Assembly (NCBI GenBank): GCA_016209245.1
Contig: JACQWN010000174.1
Span: 1-7,341, forward strand
DNA from: Bacteroidia bacterium
GTDB lineage: Bacteria > Bacteroidota > Bacteroidia > Bacteroidales > BM523
Direction: 5' to 3'
DNA length: 7,341 nt
The notes under the pieces are model-generated. The model ran no database searches. It was not told where the DNA came from and saw nothing but the letters and a program-made list of their open reading frames with translations. Shown here piece by piece: positions 1 to 6,301 of this stretch (position 1 is the first letter of the stretch; each line of letters starts with the position of its first letter). A program made the translations under genes and the position numbers.

Positions 1-20
1 AGACGTTACATGTAACGTCT
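1..20. repeat. Perfect 20-bp palindrome at the left edge
   Basis: The sequence agacgttacatgtaacgtct equals its own reverse complement. It lies inside the SprB coding frame (last residues CTDVTCNV). Just inside it, 24-35 and 47-59 form a further near-perfect inverted repeat (acatcccatatt against aatatgggaatgt, one bulged base). The position at the extreme end suggests that a hairpin or palindrome may have ended the assembly. Confidence 0.7.
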
Positions 21-1426
21 GTACATCCCATATTCCAAAGATAAAAATATGGGAATGTGCCACCCGATACATTTGCGGTTACCGTACCATCGGCAGCGCC
101 ATAACATGTTATGTCGGTTCCAATTACCGAAATAATTAATTCATTGGGTTCGGTGATATTTATGCTTGAAAGTGACACACATTCATCAGCACCGGTGACA
201 GTCACCTGGTAGGTTCCGGCACAGAGACTATCAATAATATTAATGGTTTCGCCTGTTGACCACATATAAGTAAAAGGCGAAATCCCACCGGTCATTTGAA
301 CTTCGGCCTGACCAGAACAATTTCCGCGGCAGGGATTATCAATAACATTGATAAATGATATAGTGCCGGCGGAAATATCGTTGACTATGGCTGAAATTGA
401 TGCAGAACAAAGGTTATAATCGGTCACGGTTACGGTGTATGTTCCGGCATATAAACCAATAATTGTATCATAAGTTTCACCGGTTGACCATAAGTATTGA
501 TATGGCATTGTACCACCTGAAACGATAACATTAGCGGAGCCATCGCCCATGACGCAGTTGGAATTAACAACCGATGTATCGAGATTAAGCATAGTTGGCT
601 CATATATCAAAAATTGACCGGCGGTTGTAGTGCAATTATTTGCATCCTTTATATGAACTGTGAAAAAATCGGCTCCAAGATTTGTAAAGTCACCGGAAGT
701 CTGCCAGTTCAGGCTATCAATGGAATATTGAATTGTGCCTGTTCCTCCTGAAGCAACAACATTAATTGTTCCGTCATTTGCACCATGACAGGAAATATAT
801 GTTGAATTTTGGGATATTATTGATAAAGGAGAAGGTGAGTTGATAAATATTGTATCAGTATGTTCGCAATAATTGAAATCTTGTGTAATAAGCTGATATG
901 GCATTGAAGATAATTCTGTGAAGACTCCCAGTGAATCCCAAAAATCTCCATAAGAAATTGTATATATGTACGGAGGAGTACCTCCAGATGCAGTGACGGA
1001 AATTGTCCCATCAGTTAGTCCTGCGCATGTAATATCGGTTGCAGTATAATTTGTTGATAATTGAGAAGGTTGTGACAATATAATAGAATCAGTAACGGAA
1101 CAATATGCTTCATCAGTAACGGTGACATAATAAATTCCTGCCGATAAACCCATAATACTATCGGTTACTTCACCGGTTGACCAATTAAAAAAATATGGAG
1201 ACACACCGCCTGATGGAATAATAGCAATAGCCCCGTTATTATATCCATAACAGGTAATGTTGTAAATATTTTTATCAATTGTAATAACCGGTGCAGGCAA
1301 TACTTCAGCAGTATCGGTATATGTACAAAGATTTGTATCGGTAATCGTGACAAAATACATACCTGCAGGAATATTATATAAATCTTCGGTAGTACTGCCA
1401 TCAGACCATAAAAAAGTATAAGGCGG
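2..1426 (-). CDS. SprB-repeat surface protein, continuation after frame break, open at window edge
   Basis: Reading the minus strand with codons ending at position 2, 5, 8 and so on gives an uninterrupted frame of about 475 codons from the frame break to the left edge. It resumes with PPYTFLWSDGSTTEDL, the middle of an SprB-like repeat, and then contains five complete units and one incomplete unit. Unit starts (the xITC anchor) lie at 1261, 1036, 799, 565, 340 and 115 going leftwards, a period of 75-79 codons. Each unit shows [IS]xC, a glycine-rich turn, SGGT, PYxYxW[ST]xG, AGxYxVTVTD and a second Cys. There is no natural start codon here: the frame is closed just upstream by a stop at 1451-1453. 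It is therefore the continuation of the gene beginning at 2948. A T9SS C-terminal sorting domain would be expected further downstream but lies outside the window. Confidence 0.8.
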
Positions 1427-1619
1427 GTTGAGAAATAGTATCCATATTAATTAAGCTGCATCCGTTTGCATCAGTAACAATAACACTATAAATACCGGCT
1501 GATAAACCTGTATTATCTTCCGTAGTCGCTCCGTTTGACCAATTATAAGAAAATGGAGCTGTTCCGTTTTGTATAGTAATATCAATAGTGCCATTGCTTC
1601 CTTCAAAGCATGTTGCATC
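2..1619 (-). repeat. Tandem SprB-like repeat array (eight units, second one truncated)
   Basis: There are eight recognisable units in protein order. Anchors (residue before the [IAS]-T/S-C motif) lie at 1619, then a truncated unit without an anchor, then 1261, 1036, 799, 565, 340 and 115. Spacings between the intact units are 225, 237, 234, 225 and 225 nt, all multiples of three. The distance from 1619 to 1261 is only 358 nt where two periods of about 450-474 nt are expected. The units are divergent at nucleotide level, so this is an old protein-repeat array rather than a recent DNA tandem duplication. Units 4 and 5 (1036 and 799) are the most divergent: they lack the usual YxWSxG core and run YIYTISYG and IQYSIDSLNW instead. 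Confidence 0.8.
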
Positions 1620-2948
1620 GGTAACAACAGATGTTATACCGGGTGTAATATTGTTTGAAATTAAAGTAACATAATTAACTACAGTTGTTGTACCTGAAAC
1701 TGTTATTACAGAGTTTTCAATCGTTGTCCCTGTGGCATCATAGACTATTAAACCGGGTATGGATGAAAATATATAATCAATAATATCAGATTGATTGCAG
1801 CCACTGCTGTTCCCGTCCTGGTCGGTTTTTATTAAAAGAACATTTCCATTTGGCTCGTTAAAGTTCTGAGTAAATCCTGTAACGATATACCCGCCGTCAT
1901 TTGTCTGTTGTATGCCGATTCCTTCATCAAGAGCTGTCGGATGGGAAATATAGCTGAGCGACTTTGCCCATAGCAGTTCGCCATTACTACTGAGCTTAAT
2001 TATTGGAAGCCGTTCATCTGTTCCCATATAGTCGTACCTGCCTGTTATTACAAAACTGTCATCTGTTGTTTTACAGGCGGCAAATCCGCAATCAATCATG
2101 CTTGTTCCGAAACGGCGTGTCCATAATGTATCTCCTGTGTTATTGGTCCTGATAATATTAATATCAGTTCCTGAACCGCCAATAAGTGCATATCCGCCAT
2201 CCGCCATCCGGAATACTTCATAAGTTACAAAATAAGTGCCTATATCATCTCCATAGTCTTTGGTCCAAATTGTATCTCCCCAGTTATCAAGACGTATTAA
2301 ACGGTGGTACATGTCTCCATAACCGCTTGCCCCGATAATATAGCCGCTATCAGGTATTTCTTTTATGCTATGGAATTTAGCATCCGATTGTGTTCCCCAA
2401 AATGAGCCTAAAGAGCGAGTCCATAATGTATCACCCCACAAATCAGTTTTTATGATAACTCCATTTTGCCCTTTATTTCCTGCAATAATATAGCCTTCAT
2501 CAATGGTTTGCTGAACATAATAACCAAATTCATTATCATCGTTTCCATAAGATTTTTTCCACAAAGTATCGCCATCGGAATTAAAATGAAGCAGGTATAT
2601 ATCACTCTGAAGCGAGCCTCCTATTTTGAATATTTCACCTGCTATAGTAAATCCTCCATCCGGTGTTGCCATAATGTAATTTCCTTGTTCGGACAAAGGG
2701 GTGCCATAAGTTTTTGACCATATAATATCACCTTTATTATCTGTTTTTATCACTAGTAAATCTTTATTTCCTGCTCCGGCACCTTTTGTATGTCCTGTAA
2801 TTATATATCCCCCGTCTGAAGATTGAATGACAGAGTACCCTGCATCCAGCGAATCTGTGCTGAAAATACGCTGAAAAGTGCTTATTTGTGAAAATAATCC
2901 TTTACTGAAAAGAAGGATTATTAGACCAATAAATAATTTTGTTTTCAT
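1401..2948 (-). CDS. Secreted propeller/SprB-repeat surface protein, N-terminal part (frame broken)
   Basis: This is the N-terminal 515 residues of a large exported protein, probably a T9SS-secreted adhesin or surface protein. Residues 1-20 form a signal peptide (basic MKTK, hydrophobic core, likely cleavage before Gln21). Residues about 38-375 carry seven degenerate repeats of about 50 residues, each with a DGGYIITG-like strand (45, 97, 150, 200, 250, 296, 351) and most with a GDTLWTRxYG-like strand. This pattern fits a beta-propeller. A linker (about 380-440) leads into the first SprB-like repeat (444-507), which has the DATC start, a Tyr-x-Trp-Ser core, LSAGIYSVIVTD and NGC. After TISQP the frame leaves the repeat and stops within eight residues. 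The next repeat continues in another frame, so the stop at 1401 is not the natural C-terminus. The ATG is supported by the signal peptide and an upstream promoter-like sequence. Family knowledge: SprB repeats occur in gliding adhesins of Flavobacterium. The exact function here is unknown. Confidence 0.85.
   Translation of the reverse strand: MKTKLFIGLIILLFSKGLFSQISTFQRIFSTDSLDAGYSVIQSSDGGYIITGHTKGAGAGNKDLLVIKTDNKGDIIWSKTYGTPLSEQGNYIMATPDGGFTIAGEIFKIGGSLQSDIYLLHFNSDGDTLWKKSYGNDDNEFGYYVQQTIDEGYIIAGNKGQNGVIIKTDLWGDTLWTRSLGSFWGTQSDAKFHSIKEIPDSGYIIGASGYGDMYHRLIRLDNWGDTIWTKDYGDDIGTYFVTYEVFRMADGGYALIGGSGTDINIIRTNNTGDTLWTRRFGTSMIDCGFAACKTTDDSFVITGRYDYMGTDERLPIIKLSSNGELLWAKSLSYISHPTALDEGIGIQQTNDGGYIVTGFTQNFNEPNGNVLLIKTDQDGNSSGCNQSDIIDYIFSSIPGLIVYDATGTTIENSVITVSGTTTVVNYVTLISNNITPGITSVVTDATCFEGSNGTIDITIQNGTAPFSYNWSNGATTEDNTGLSAGIYSVIVTDANGCSLINMDTISQPALYFFMV
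1824..2837 (-). repeat. Seven propeller-like repeats in the secreted protein
   Basis: This is the coding region for residues about 38-375. Seven copies of a unit of about 50 residues alternate [DE]xGYIIxG strands with a strand reading [LI]IKxDxxGDTLWxxxYG. The last, GDTLW-like segment is degenerate (GELLWAKSL) or absent in the C-terminal unit. Such units are common in secreted Bacteroidota proteins and are usually modelled as beta-propeller blades; the fold is inferred from the pattern only. Confidence 0.65.
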
Positions 2949-2993
2949 AATATTAGATTAAAATGTTACTGTTTAGTAATCTGAAAAAACGCT

Positions 2994-3028
2994 GAAATAT
3001 ATATATTTTTCTAATGTTATGCAAAAAA
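2994..3028 (-). promoter_or_regulatory. Candidate promoter of the surface-protein gene
   Basis: Read on the minus strand, TTTTTTGC (3028-3021) is followed after 20 bases by TATATTTC (3001-2994). This resembles the Bacteroidota pattern TTTG, about 19-20 bases, TAnnTTTG with one mismatch in the -7 element. It lies 46 bases or more upstream of the ATG at 2948. No other promoter candidate of similar quality is visible in the divergent spacer. Confidence 0.4.
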
Positions 3029-3040
3029 GAATATTTCACT

Positions 3041-3108
3041 CCGGGCGCGTAATTTCGACAGTGAGCCGATAAAGGTTGTCCTTTGCTCGGATAAATCAGC
3101 ACACCCGG
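3041..3108 (+). other. Candidate structured leader with nested hairpin
   Basis: An outer pair CCGGG (3041-3045) with CCCGG (3104-3108) encloses a hairpin. The hairpin has CCGA (3066-3069) pairing with TCGG (3087-3090) and AAAGG (3071-3075) pairing with CCTTT (3080-3084) around a TTGT loop. The block is noticeably more GC-rich than the surrounding spacer and sits directly upstream of the small RHH gene. It could be an RNA leader, a remnant of a palindromic repeat (it contains TTCGACA at 3054-3060, also found in the repeat between rpsO and pnp), or chance. I do not recognise a known riboswitch class. Confidence 0.3.
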
Positions 3109-3145
3109 TCATCAATACAGGCACGCTTAATCAATAAGATAATCT

Positions 3146-3316
3146 ATGGTATATAAGAAACCTTTTGTATTAAGATTGAATCCTGAAATTCTGAAAGCAA
3201 TTGAAAAATGGGCTGCCGATGAATTCCGCAGTACCAACGGACAATTGGAATGGATTATCTGCGAAGCTCTGGAAAAAGCGGGAAGAATGAAGAAGAAGCA
3301 GCAATACCGCTCTTAA
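3146..3316 (+). CDS. Small Arc-like ribbon-helix-helix DNA-binding protein
   Basis: This 56-residue protein is encoded divergently from the adhesin. The sequence fits the Arc/MetJ ribbon-helix-helix fold along its whole length: a short N-terminal strand KPFVLRLNP (residues 5-13), helix A EILKAIEKWAADE (14-26), the turn FRSTNGQ, and helix B LEWIICEALEKAG (34-46), followed by a basic tail RMKKKQQYRS. The FxLR strand and the RSxNxQ/E-hydrophobic turn are the classic Arc features. The strand of an RHH dimer normally contacts the DNA major groove, and here Arg10 and Lys4/5 would be candidates. An in-frame stop at 3140-3142 sits just upstream, so the ATG at 3146 is the natural start; no Shine-Dalgarno sequence is visible. 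No toxin partner follows, so I see no toxin-antitoxin pair. Its target is unknown. A cluster of inverted half-sites lies 45-120 bp downstream, before rpsO. Confidence 0.75.
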   Translation: MVYKKPFVLRLNPEILKAIEKWAADEFRSTNGQLEWIICEALEKAGRMKKKQQYRS

Positions 3317-3361
3317 AATATTTATCAATAATATACTGAAAGAAAATGAATTTGTAAAAAA

Positions 3362-3438
3362 AATATCAACTAATATTGCGAAGCAAATATCCATAAATAT
3401 CTGATATTAATAGACATTAATAGATATTTGTTGATATT
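3362..3438. promoter_or_regulatory. Nested GATATT half-site cluster (candidate operator)
   Basis: Six copies of the hexamer GATATT lie within 77 bp. Three are in reverse orientation (AATATC at 3362, 3386, 3396) and three in forward orientation (GATATT at 3403, 3423, 3433), so the block is roughly symmetric around 3400-3407. Longer arms pair as AAATATCAA (3361-3369) with TTGATATTT (3431-3439) and CAAATATC (3384-3391) with GATATTTG (3423-3430). ATTAATAGA also occurs twice with 10-bp spacing (3406, 3416). The site lies between the RHH gene and the rpsO promoter. Operator function is inference; AT-rich DNA produces many such matches by chance. Confidence 0.35.
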
Positions 3439-3483
3439 TAGTTTAAAAATATTTTTGCAAACCTGATTTCTTTGGATATAATA

Positions 3484-3511
3484 TTGCATTTAAAAAAATT
3501 GATTATATTTG
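3484..3511 (+). promoter_or_regulatory. rpsO promoter, Bacteroidota type
   Basis: TTG (3484-3486) is followed after 17 bases by TATATTTG (3504-3511), a perfect match to the TAnnTTTG -7 element. Transcription would start a few bases later, leaving a leader of roughly 30 nt before the rpsO ATG at 3548. The leader is A/T-rich without a Shine-Dalgarno sequence, as usual in this phylum. Confidence 0.6.
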
Positions 3512-3547
3512 CAAGTTTTTAAATAAAATATATAAACAATCGTAAAA

Positions 3548-3817
3548 ATGGAACTTACAATTGAAGCCAAAAAAGAGATTTTCAAAACATATGGGAAATC
3601 TGAGACTGATACCGGCTCTCCTGAAGCACAAATTGCCTTATATTCTCAGAGGATACAACACCTTACTGAACATCTCAAAACTCATGAAAAAGATTTTAGT
3701 ACGCAGCGCTCTTTACTTAAGCTTGTAGGCAAACGAAGACAGCTGCTTGATTATTTAAAAGACAAGGATATTGGAAGGTATCGAAATATCGTAAAAACAT
3801 TAAATCTTCGTAAATAA
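3548..3817 (+). CDS. rpsO: 30S ribosomal protein S15
   Basis: This is a primary rRNA-binding protein of the small subunit that binds the central domain of 16S rRNA and helps nucleate the platform. The 89 residues match the family's normal length exactly. Diagnostic stretches are TDTGSPEAQIALYSQRI (residues 21-37), LTEHLKTHEKDFSTQRSL (39-56, with the His-Lys-Asp helix-loop region that contacts rRNA) and the basic KLVGKRRQLLDYLK (58-71), ending in YRNIVKTLNLRK. The start is fixed by the conserved N-terminus (MELTIEAKKEI) and the promoter just upstream. The gene precedes pnp in the same direction, the order known from E. coli and many other bacteria. In E. coli S15 represses its own mRNA through a leader structure; the short A/T-rich leader here shows no obvious equivalent. 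Confidence 0.98.
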   Translation: MELTIEAKKEIFKTYGKSETDTGSPEAQIALYSQRIQHLTEHLKTHEKDFSTQRSLLKLVGKRRQLLDYLKDKDIGRYRNIVKTLNLRK

Positions 3818-3824
3818 ACGATAT

Positions 3825-3848
3825 AAAAAAGGCAAAACCTGATTTTTT
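3825..3848 (+). terminator. Weak possible terminator after rpsO
   Basis: An A6GG stretch (3825-3832) can pair with CC and T6 (3838-3848) around CAAAA, with a bulged TGA, so the T-run would be part of the stem. The GC content of the stem is low. It may attenuate read-through into pnp, but it is much weaker than the hairpin after pnp. Confidence 0.2.
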
Positions 3849-3862
3849 GTTGATTATCCAAT

Positions 3863-4049
3863 CGAAGTACGAATTTTTTACGAATATACGAATTACGAAT
3901 TTACACATTGATAAATATTTACAATGCGGTTGAACATCACACGATGTAATCTTCGTAATTCGTAAGCGTTGCATTGCGATGCATTGAGCAGTTCGACAAG
4001 CTCACTGTGGCATTTGTCGAAATGAGCTTGTTGAAATGTTCGTACTTCG
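3863..4049. repeat. Nested palindromic (REP/MITE-like) element between rpsO and pnp
   Basis: The element is bounded by perfect 11-bp inverted repeats, CGAAGTACGAA (3863-3873) and TTCGTACTTCG (4039-4049). Inside is a second perfect 13-bp pair, TACGAATTACGAA (3887-3899) with TTCGTAATTCGTA (3952-3964). A third hairpin has arms TTCGACAAGCTCA (3992-4004) and TGAGCTTGTTGAA (4023-4035) with a single G-T mismatch. The third also offers an alternative 8-bp pairing, TTCGACAA (3992-3999) with TTGTCGAA (4014-4021). ACGAAT is repeated directly in the left arm. No reading frame here looks coding. The architecture resembles intergenic palindromic repeats (REP or MITE type) and is transcribed if rpsO and pnp are co-transcribed. 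No transposase is present in the window. Confidence 0.6.
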
Positions 4050-4096
4050 GTGGAATAATAATTTTAGTATATAAAATAATCTAAATAATAATTAAT

Positions 4097-6262
4097 ATGT
4101 TTAAAATATTTCAAAAAAATATTGATTTAGGCGATGGAAGAATTATTACAATAGAAACCGGGAAACTTGCCAGACAAGCTGACGGAGCTGTTGTAATAAA
4201 GCTGGGACGAACCATGTTGCTTGCAACAGTAGTATCGTCGAAGGAAGCCAAAGAAGATATTGATTTTCTCCCGTTGTCTGTTGACTACAGGGAAAATTTT
4301 GCTGCCGCCGGGAGATTTCCGGGTGGCTTTTTTAAAAGAGAAGGCAGACCGTCGGATAAAGAAGTATTAACTGCACGATTAGTTGATCGAGCATTAAGGC
4401 CCTTATTTCCTGAAGGTTATAATTTCGAAACTTTTGTAAATATTTATTTAATCTCTGCCGATAAAGAAATCATACCTGATGCATTAGCAGGGCTTGCCGC
4501 ATCTGCCGCCCTGTCTGTTTCTAATATTCCTTTTAATGGTCCTATTTCCGAAGTCAGAATTGTAAGAATAAACGGGCATTACAAAATTAATCCGTCATTT
4601 AGCGAGATTGAAGAAGCCGATATTGAACTAATTGTAGGGGCTACTTCTGAAAATATTATTATGGTTGAAGGGGAAATGCACGAAGTTTCCGAAACCGATA
4701 TGCTCGAAGCATTGAAATTCGCACATGAGGCAATAAAAGTGCAATGTAAAGCGCAGGTTGATTTTGCAAATGAAATTGGTACAATTGATAAAAGAATAAC
4801 AATAATAAAAGAAGATCCTGAACTAAAGGAACTGATTTTTAATGAGTATAATAAATTTTATGAGATTGCTAAATCAGAAATCAATATTAAAGCTAAACGA
4901 CGAGAGGCATTCGAGGCAGTTAAAGAAGATTTTATTATAAAATATTTAACCGAACATAAAGAAGAAGAAACAGACGAGCAATTAATAAATAAATATTTTC
5001 ATGATATTGAAAAACAGGCATTAAGAGATCTTTTGCTTAAAGAAGGCAAACGAATTGACGGAAGAAAGGCGGATGAAATCAGGCCAATCTATTGTGAAGT
5101 TGATTGTTTGCCTGCTGCACATGGTTCTGCCTTATTTACCAGGGGTGAGACGCAATCGTTGACAACCGTAACCTTTGGAACCAAGCTTGACGAAAAAATT
5201 ATTGATGAAGTCTTGGAACAAGGGCGGGATAAATTTTTATTGCATTATAATTTTCCCCCTTTCTCTACCGGTGATGCGCGTCCGTTACGAGGCGTTTCAC
5301 GCAGAGAAGTCGGGCATGGAAATCTTGCTAATCGTTCGCTTAAAAGAATGATACCAACTGATGAAACAATAAATCCATATTCTGTAAGGGTTGTTTCCGA
5401 TATTCTCGAATCGAACGGTTCATCTTCGATGGCTACGGTTTGCGCAGGAACACTCGCACTTATGGATTCCGGCTTGCAAATACATAAACCTGTATCGGGA
5501 ATCGCAATGGGCTTAGTGACATTTTCTTCAGATAAATATATCATTCTTTCCGATATTTTAGGCGATGAAGACCATCTCGGCGATATGGATTTTAAAGTTA
5601 CAGGTACAAAAGACGGCATACTTGCATGCCAGATGGATATTAAAGTCAAAGGTATATCGTTCGAAATTCTTGCCCAAGCGCTTGAACAAGCGAAAAATGG
5701 CAGATTATTTATTCTTGAAAAAATGCTGGAAGTATTGCCTGAACCACGTCCTGAATTTAAGCCACATGCACCGAGAGTCGAAAAAATTGTTATTGCCAAA
5801 GAATATATTGGCGCTGTAATTGGCCCGGGAGGAAAAGTTATTCAAAGTATTCAGGCAGATACAGGAGCAACTATAGTCATCGAAGAAGTTGATGATAAAG
5901 GAATTATCGAAATTGTTGCATCAAACAAAGAATCTATCGAAGCGGCTATTTACCGCATCAAATCTATCGTCGAAGTTCCTGAAGTAGGGAAAATATACAA
6001 AGGCGTGGTTAAAGGAATTGTTTCGTTTGGAGCTTTTGTTGAAATATTGCCCGGCCGTCAAGGTTTATTGCATATATCGGAAATCGACTGGAAACGGATT
6101 AATACAGTCGAAGACGTTCTGAAAGAAGGCGAACAAGTCGAAGTTAAGCTTATCGAAATTGAAAGAACAGGGAAATTGCGCCTCTCACGGAAAGTACTTC
6201 TGCAAAAACCGCTTCAGCAAAAACCTGAACCTCCGAGAAAGCCACAACAAAGAACATATTAA
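4097..6262 (+). CDS. pnp: Polynucleotide phosphorylase (polyribonucleotide nucleotidyltransferase)
   Basis: This enzyme degrades RNA 3'-to-5' by phosphorolysis, releasing nucleoside diphosphates, and takes part in mRNA decay and RNA quality control, normally as a cytoplasmic trimer. The 721 residues are complete and close to the usual length (E. coli 711). Domain order is: first RNase PH domain (about 10-145) with the RNA-binding loop FFKREGRP (78-85); helical linker (about 240-325); second, catalytic RNase PH domain (about 325-550); KH domain with GPGG (576-579); S1 domain (about 630-698, YKGVVKGIVSFGAFVEI). Catalytic residues are present: the phosphate-binding serines in NGSSSMATVCAG (Ser442-444) and Asp492, Asp498 and Lys500 in GDEDHLGDMDFK, equivalent to E. 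coli Asp486, Asp492 and Lys494. The tail after S1 is short and rich in Lys, Gln and Pro. The gene follows rpsO at 279 bp, separated by a palindromic element. I find no strong promoter of its own, and the start has no Shine-Dalgarno sequence. Confidence 0.98.
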   Translation: MFKIFQKNIDLGDGRIITIETGKLARQADGAVVIKLGRTMLLATVVSSKEAKEDIDFLPLSVDYRENFAAAGRFPGGFFKREGRPSDKEVLTARLVDRALRPLFPEGYNFETFVNIYLISADKEIIPDALAGLAASAALSVSNIPFNGPISEVRIVRINGHYKINPSFSEIEEADIELIVGATSENIIMVEGEMHEVSETDMLEALKFAHEAIKVQCKAQVDFANEIGTIDKRITIIKEDPELKELIFNEYNKFYEIAKSEINIKAKRREAFEAVKEDFIIKYLTEHKEEETDEQLINKYFHDIEKQALRDLLLKEGKRIDGRKADEIRPIYCEVDCLPAAHGSALFTRGETQSLTTVTFGTKLDEKIIDEVLEQGRDKFLLHYNFPPFSTGDARPLRGVSRREVGHGNLANRSLKRMIPTDETINPYSVRVVSDILESNGSSSMATVCAGTLALMDSGLQIHKPVSGIAMGLVTFSSDKYIILSDILGDEDHLGDMDFKVTGTKDGILACQMDIKVKGISFEILAQALEQAKNGRLFILEKMLEVLPEPRPEFKPHAPRVEKIVIAKEYIGAVIGPGGKVIQSIQADTGATIVIEEVDDKGIIEIVASNKESIEAAIYRIKSIVEVPEVGKIYKGVVKGIVSFGAFVEILPGRQGLLHISEIDWKRINTVEDVLKEGEQVEVKLIEIERTGKLRLSRKVLLQKPLQQKPEPPRKPQQRTY

Positions 6263-6263
6263 A

Positions 6264-6297
6264 ATTAGTCGGGGTGCGACTTCTCACCCCGATTAAT
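6264..6297. terminator. Bidirectional intrinsic terminator between pnp and the lipoprotein gene
   Basis: A 13-bp stem, ATTAGTCGGGGTG (6264-6276) with CACCCCGATTAAT (6285-6297), has one G-T wobble and an 8-base loop. It begins two bases after the pnp stop codon and ends four bases before the stop of the convergent gene. Both flanks are T-rich in the outgoing direction (TTTAATTATTTT on plus, TAATTTTAATAT on minus), so it can serve both genes. Confidence 0.85.
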
Positions 6298-6301
6298 TTA
6301 A

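Noticed and set aside
817..1011. 64-codon minus-strand frame
   Set aside because: It is a shadow of the SprB repeat units in the other frame.
1165..1401. 78-codon minus-strand frame with hydrophobic product
   Set aside because: It overlaps the SprB repeat frame, which has periodic conserved motifs across the same bases; the frame is a shadow.
3170..3394. 74-codon minus-strand frame
   Set aside because: It is antisense to the RHH gene and the AT-rich spacer, and its product is a low-complexity hydrophobic sequence; the plus-strand RHH product is a far better match to a real fold.
3362..3438. CRISPR or short tandem repeat array
   Set aside because: The repeated hexamers are too short and are arranged as inverted half-sites, without regular repeat-spacer units.
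3717..3974. 85-codon minus-strand frame
   Set aside because: It is antisense to the end of rpsO and runs through the palindromic element; no domain is visible.
4030..4066. Separate pnp promoter (TTG with TAATTTTA)
   Set aside because: The -7 element has a mismatch at the last base and the spacing of about 25 bases is too long for the Bacteroidota pattern.
5245..5799. 184-codon frame on the minus strand
   Set aside because: It lies entirely inside pnp, whose conserved catalytic motifs are encoded on the plus strand there; the minus-strand product has no recognisable features.
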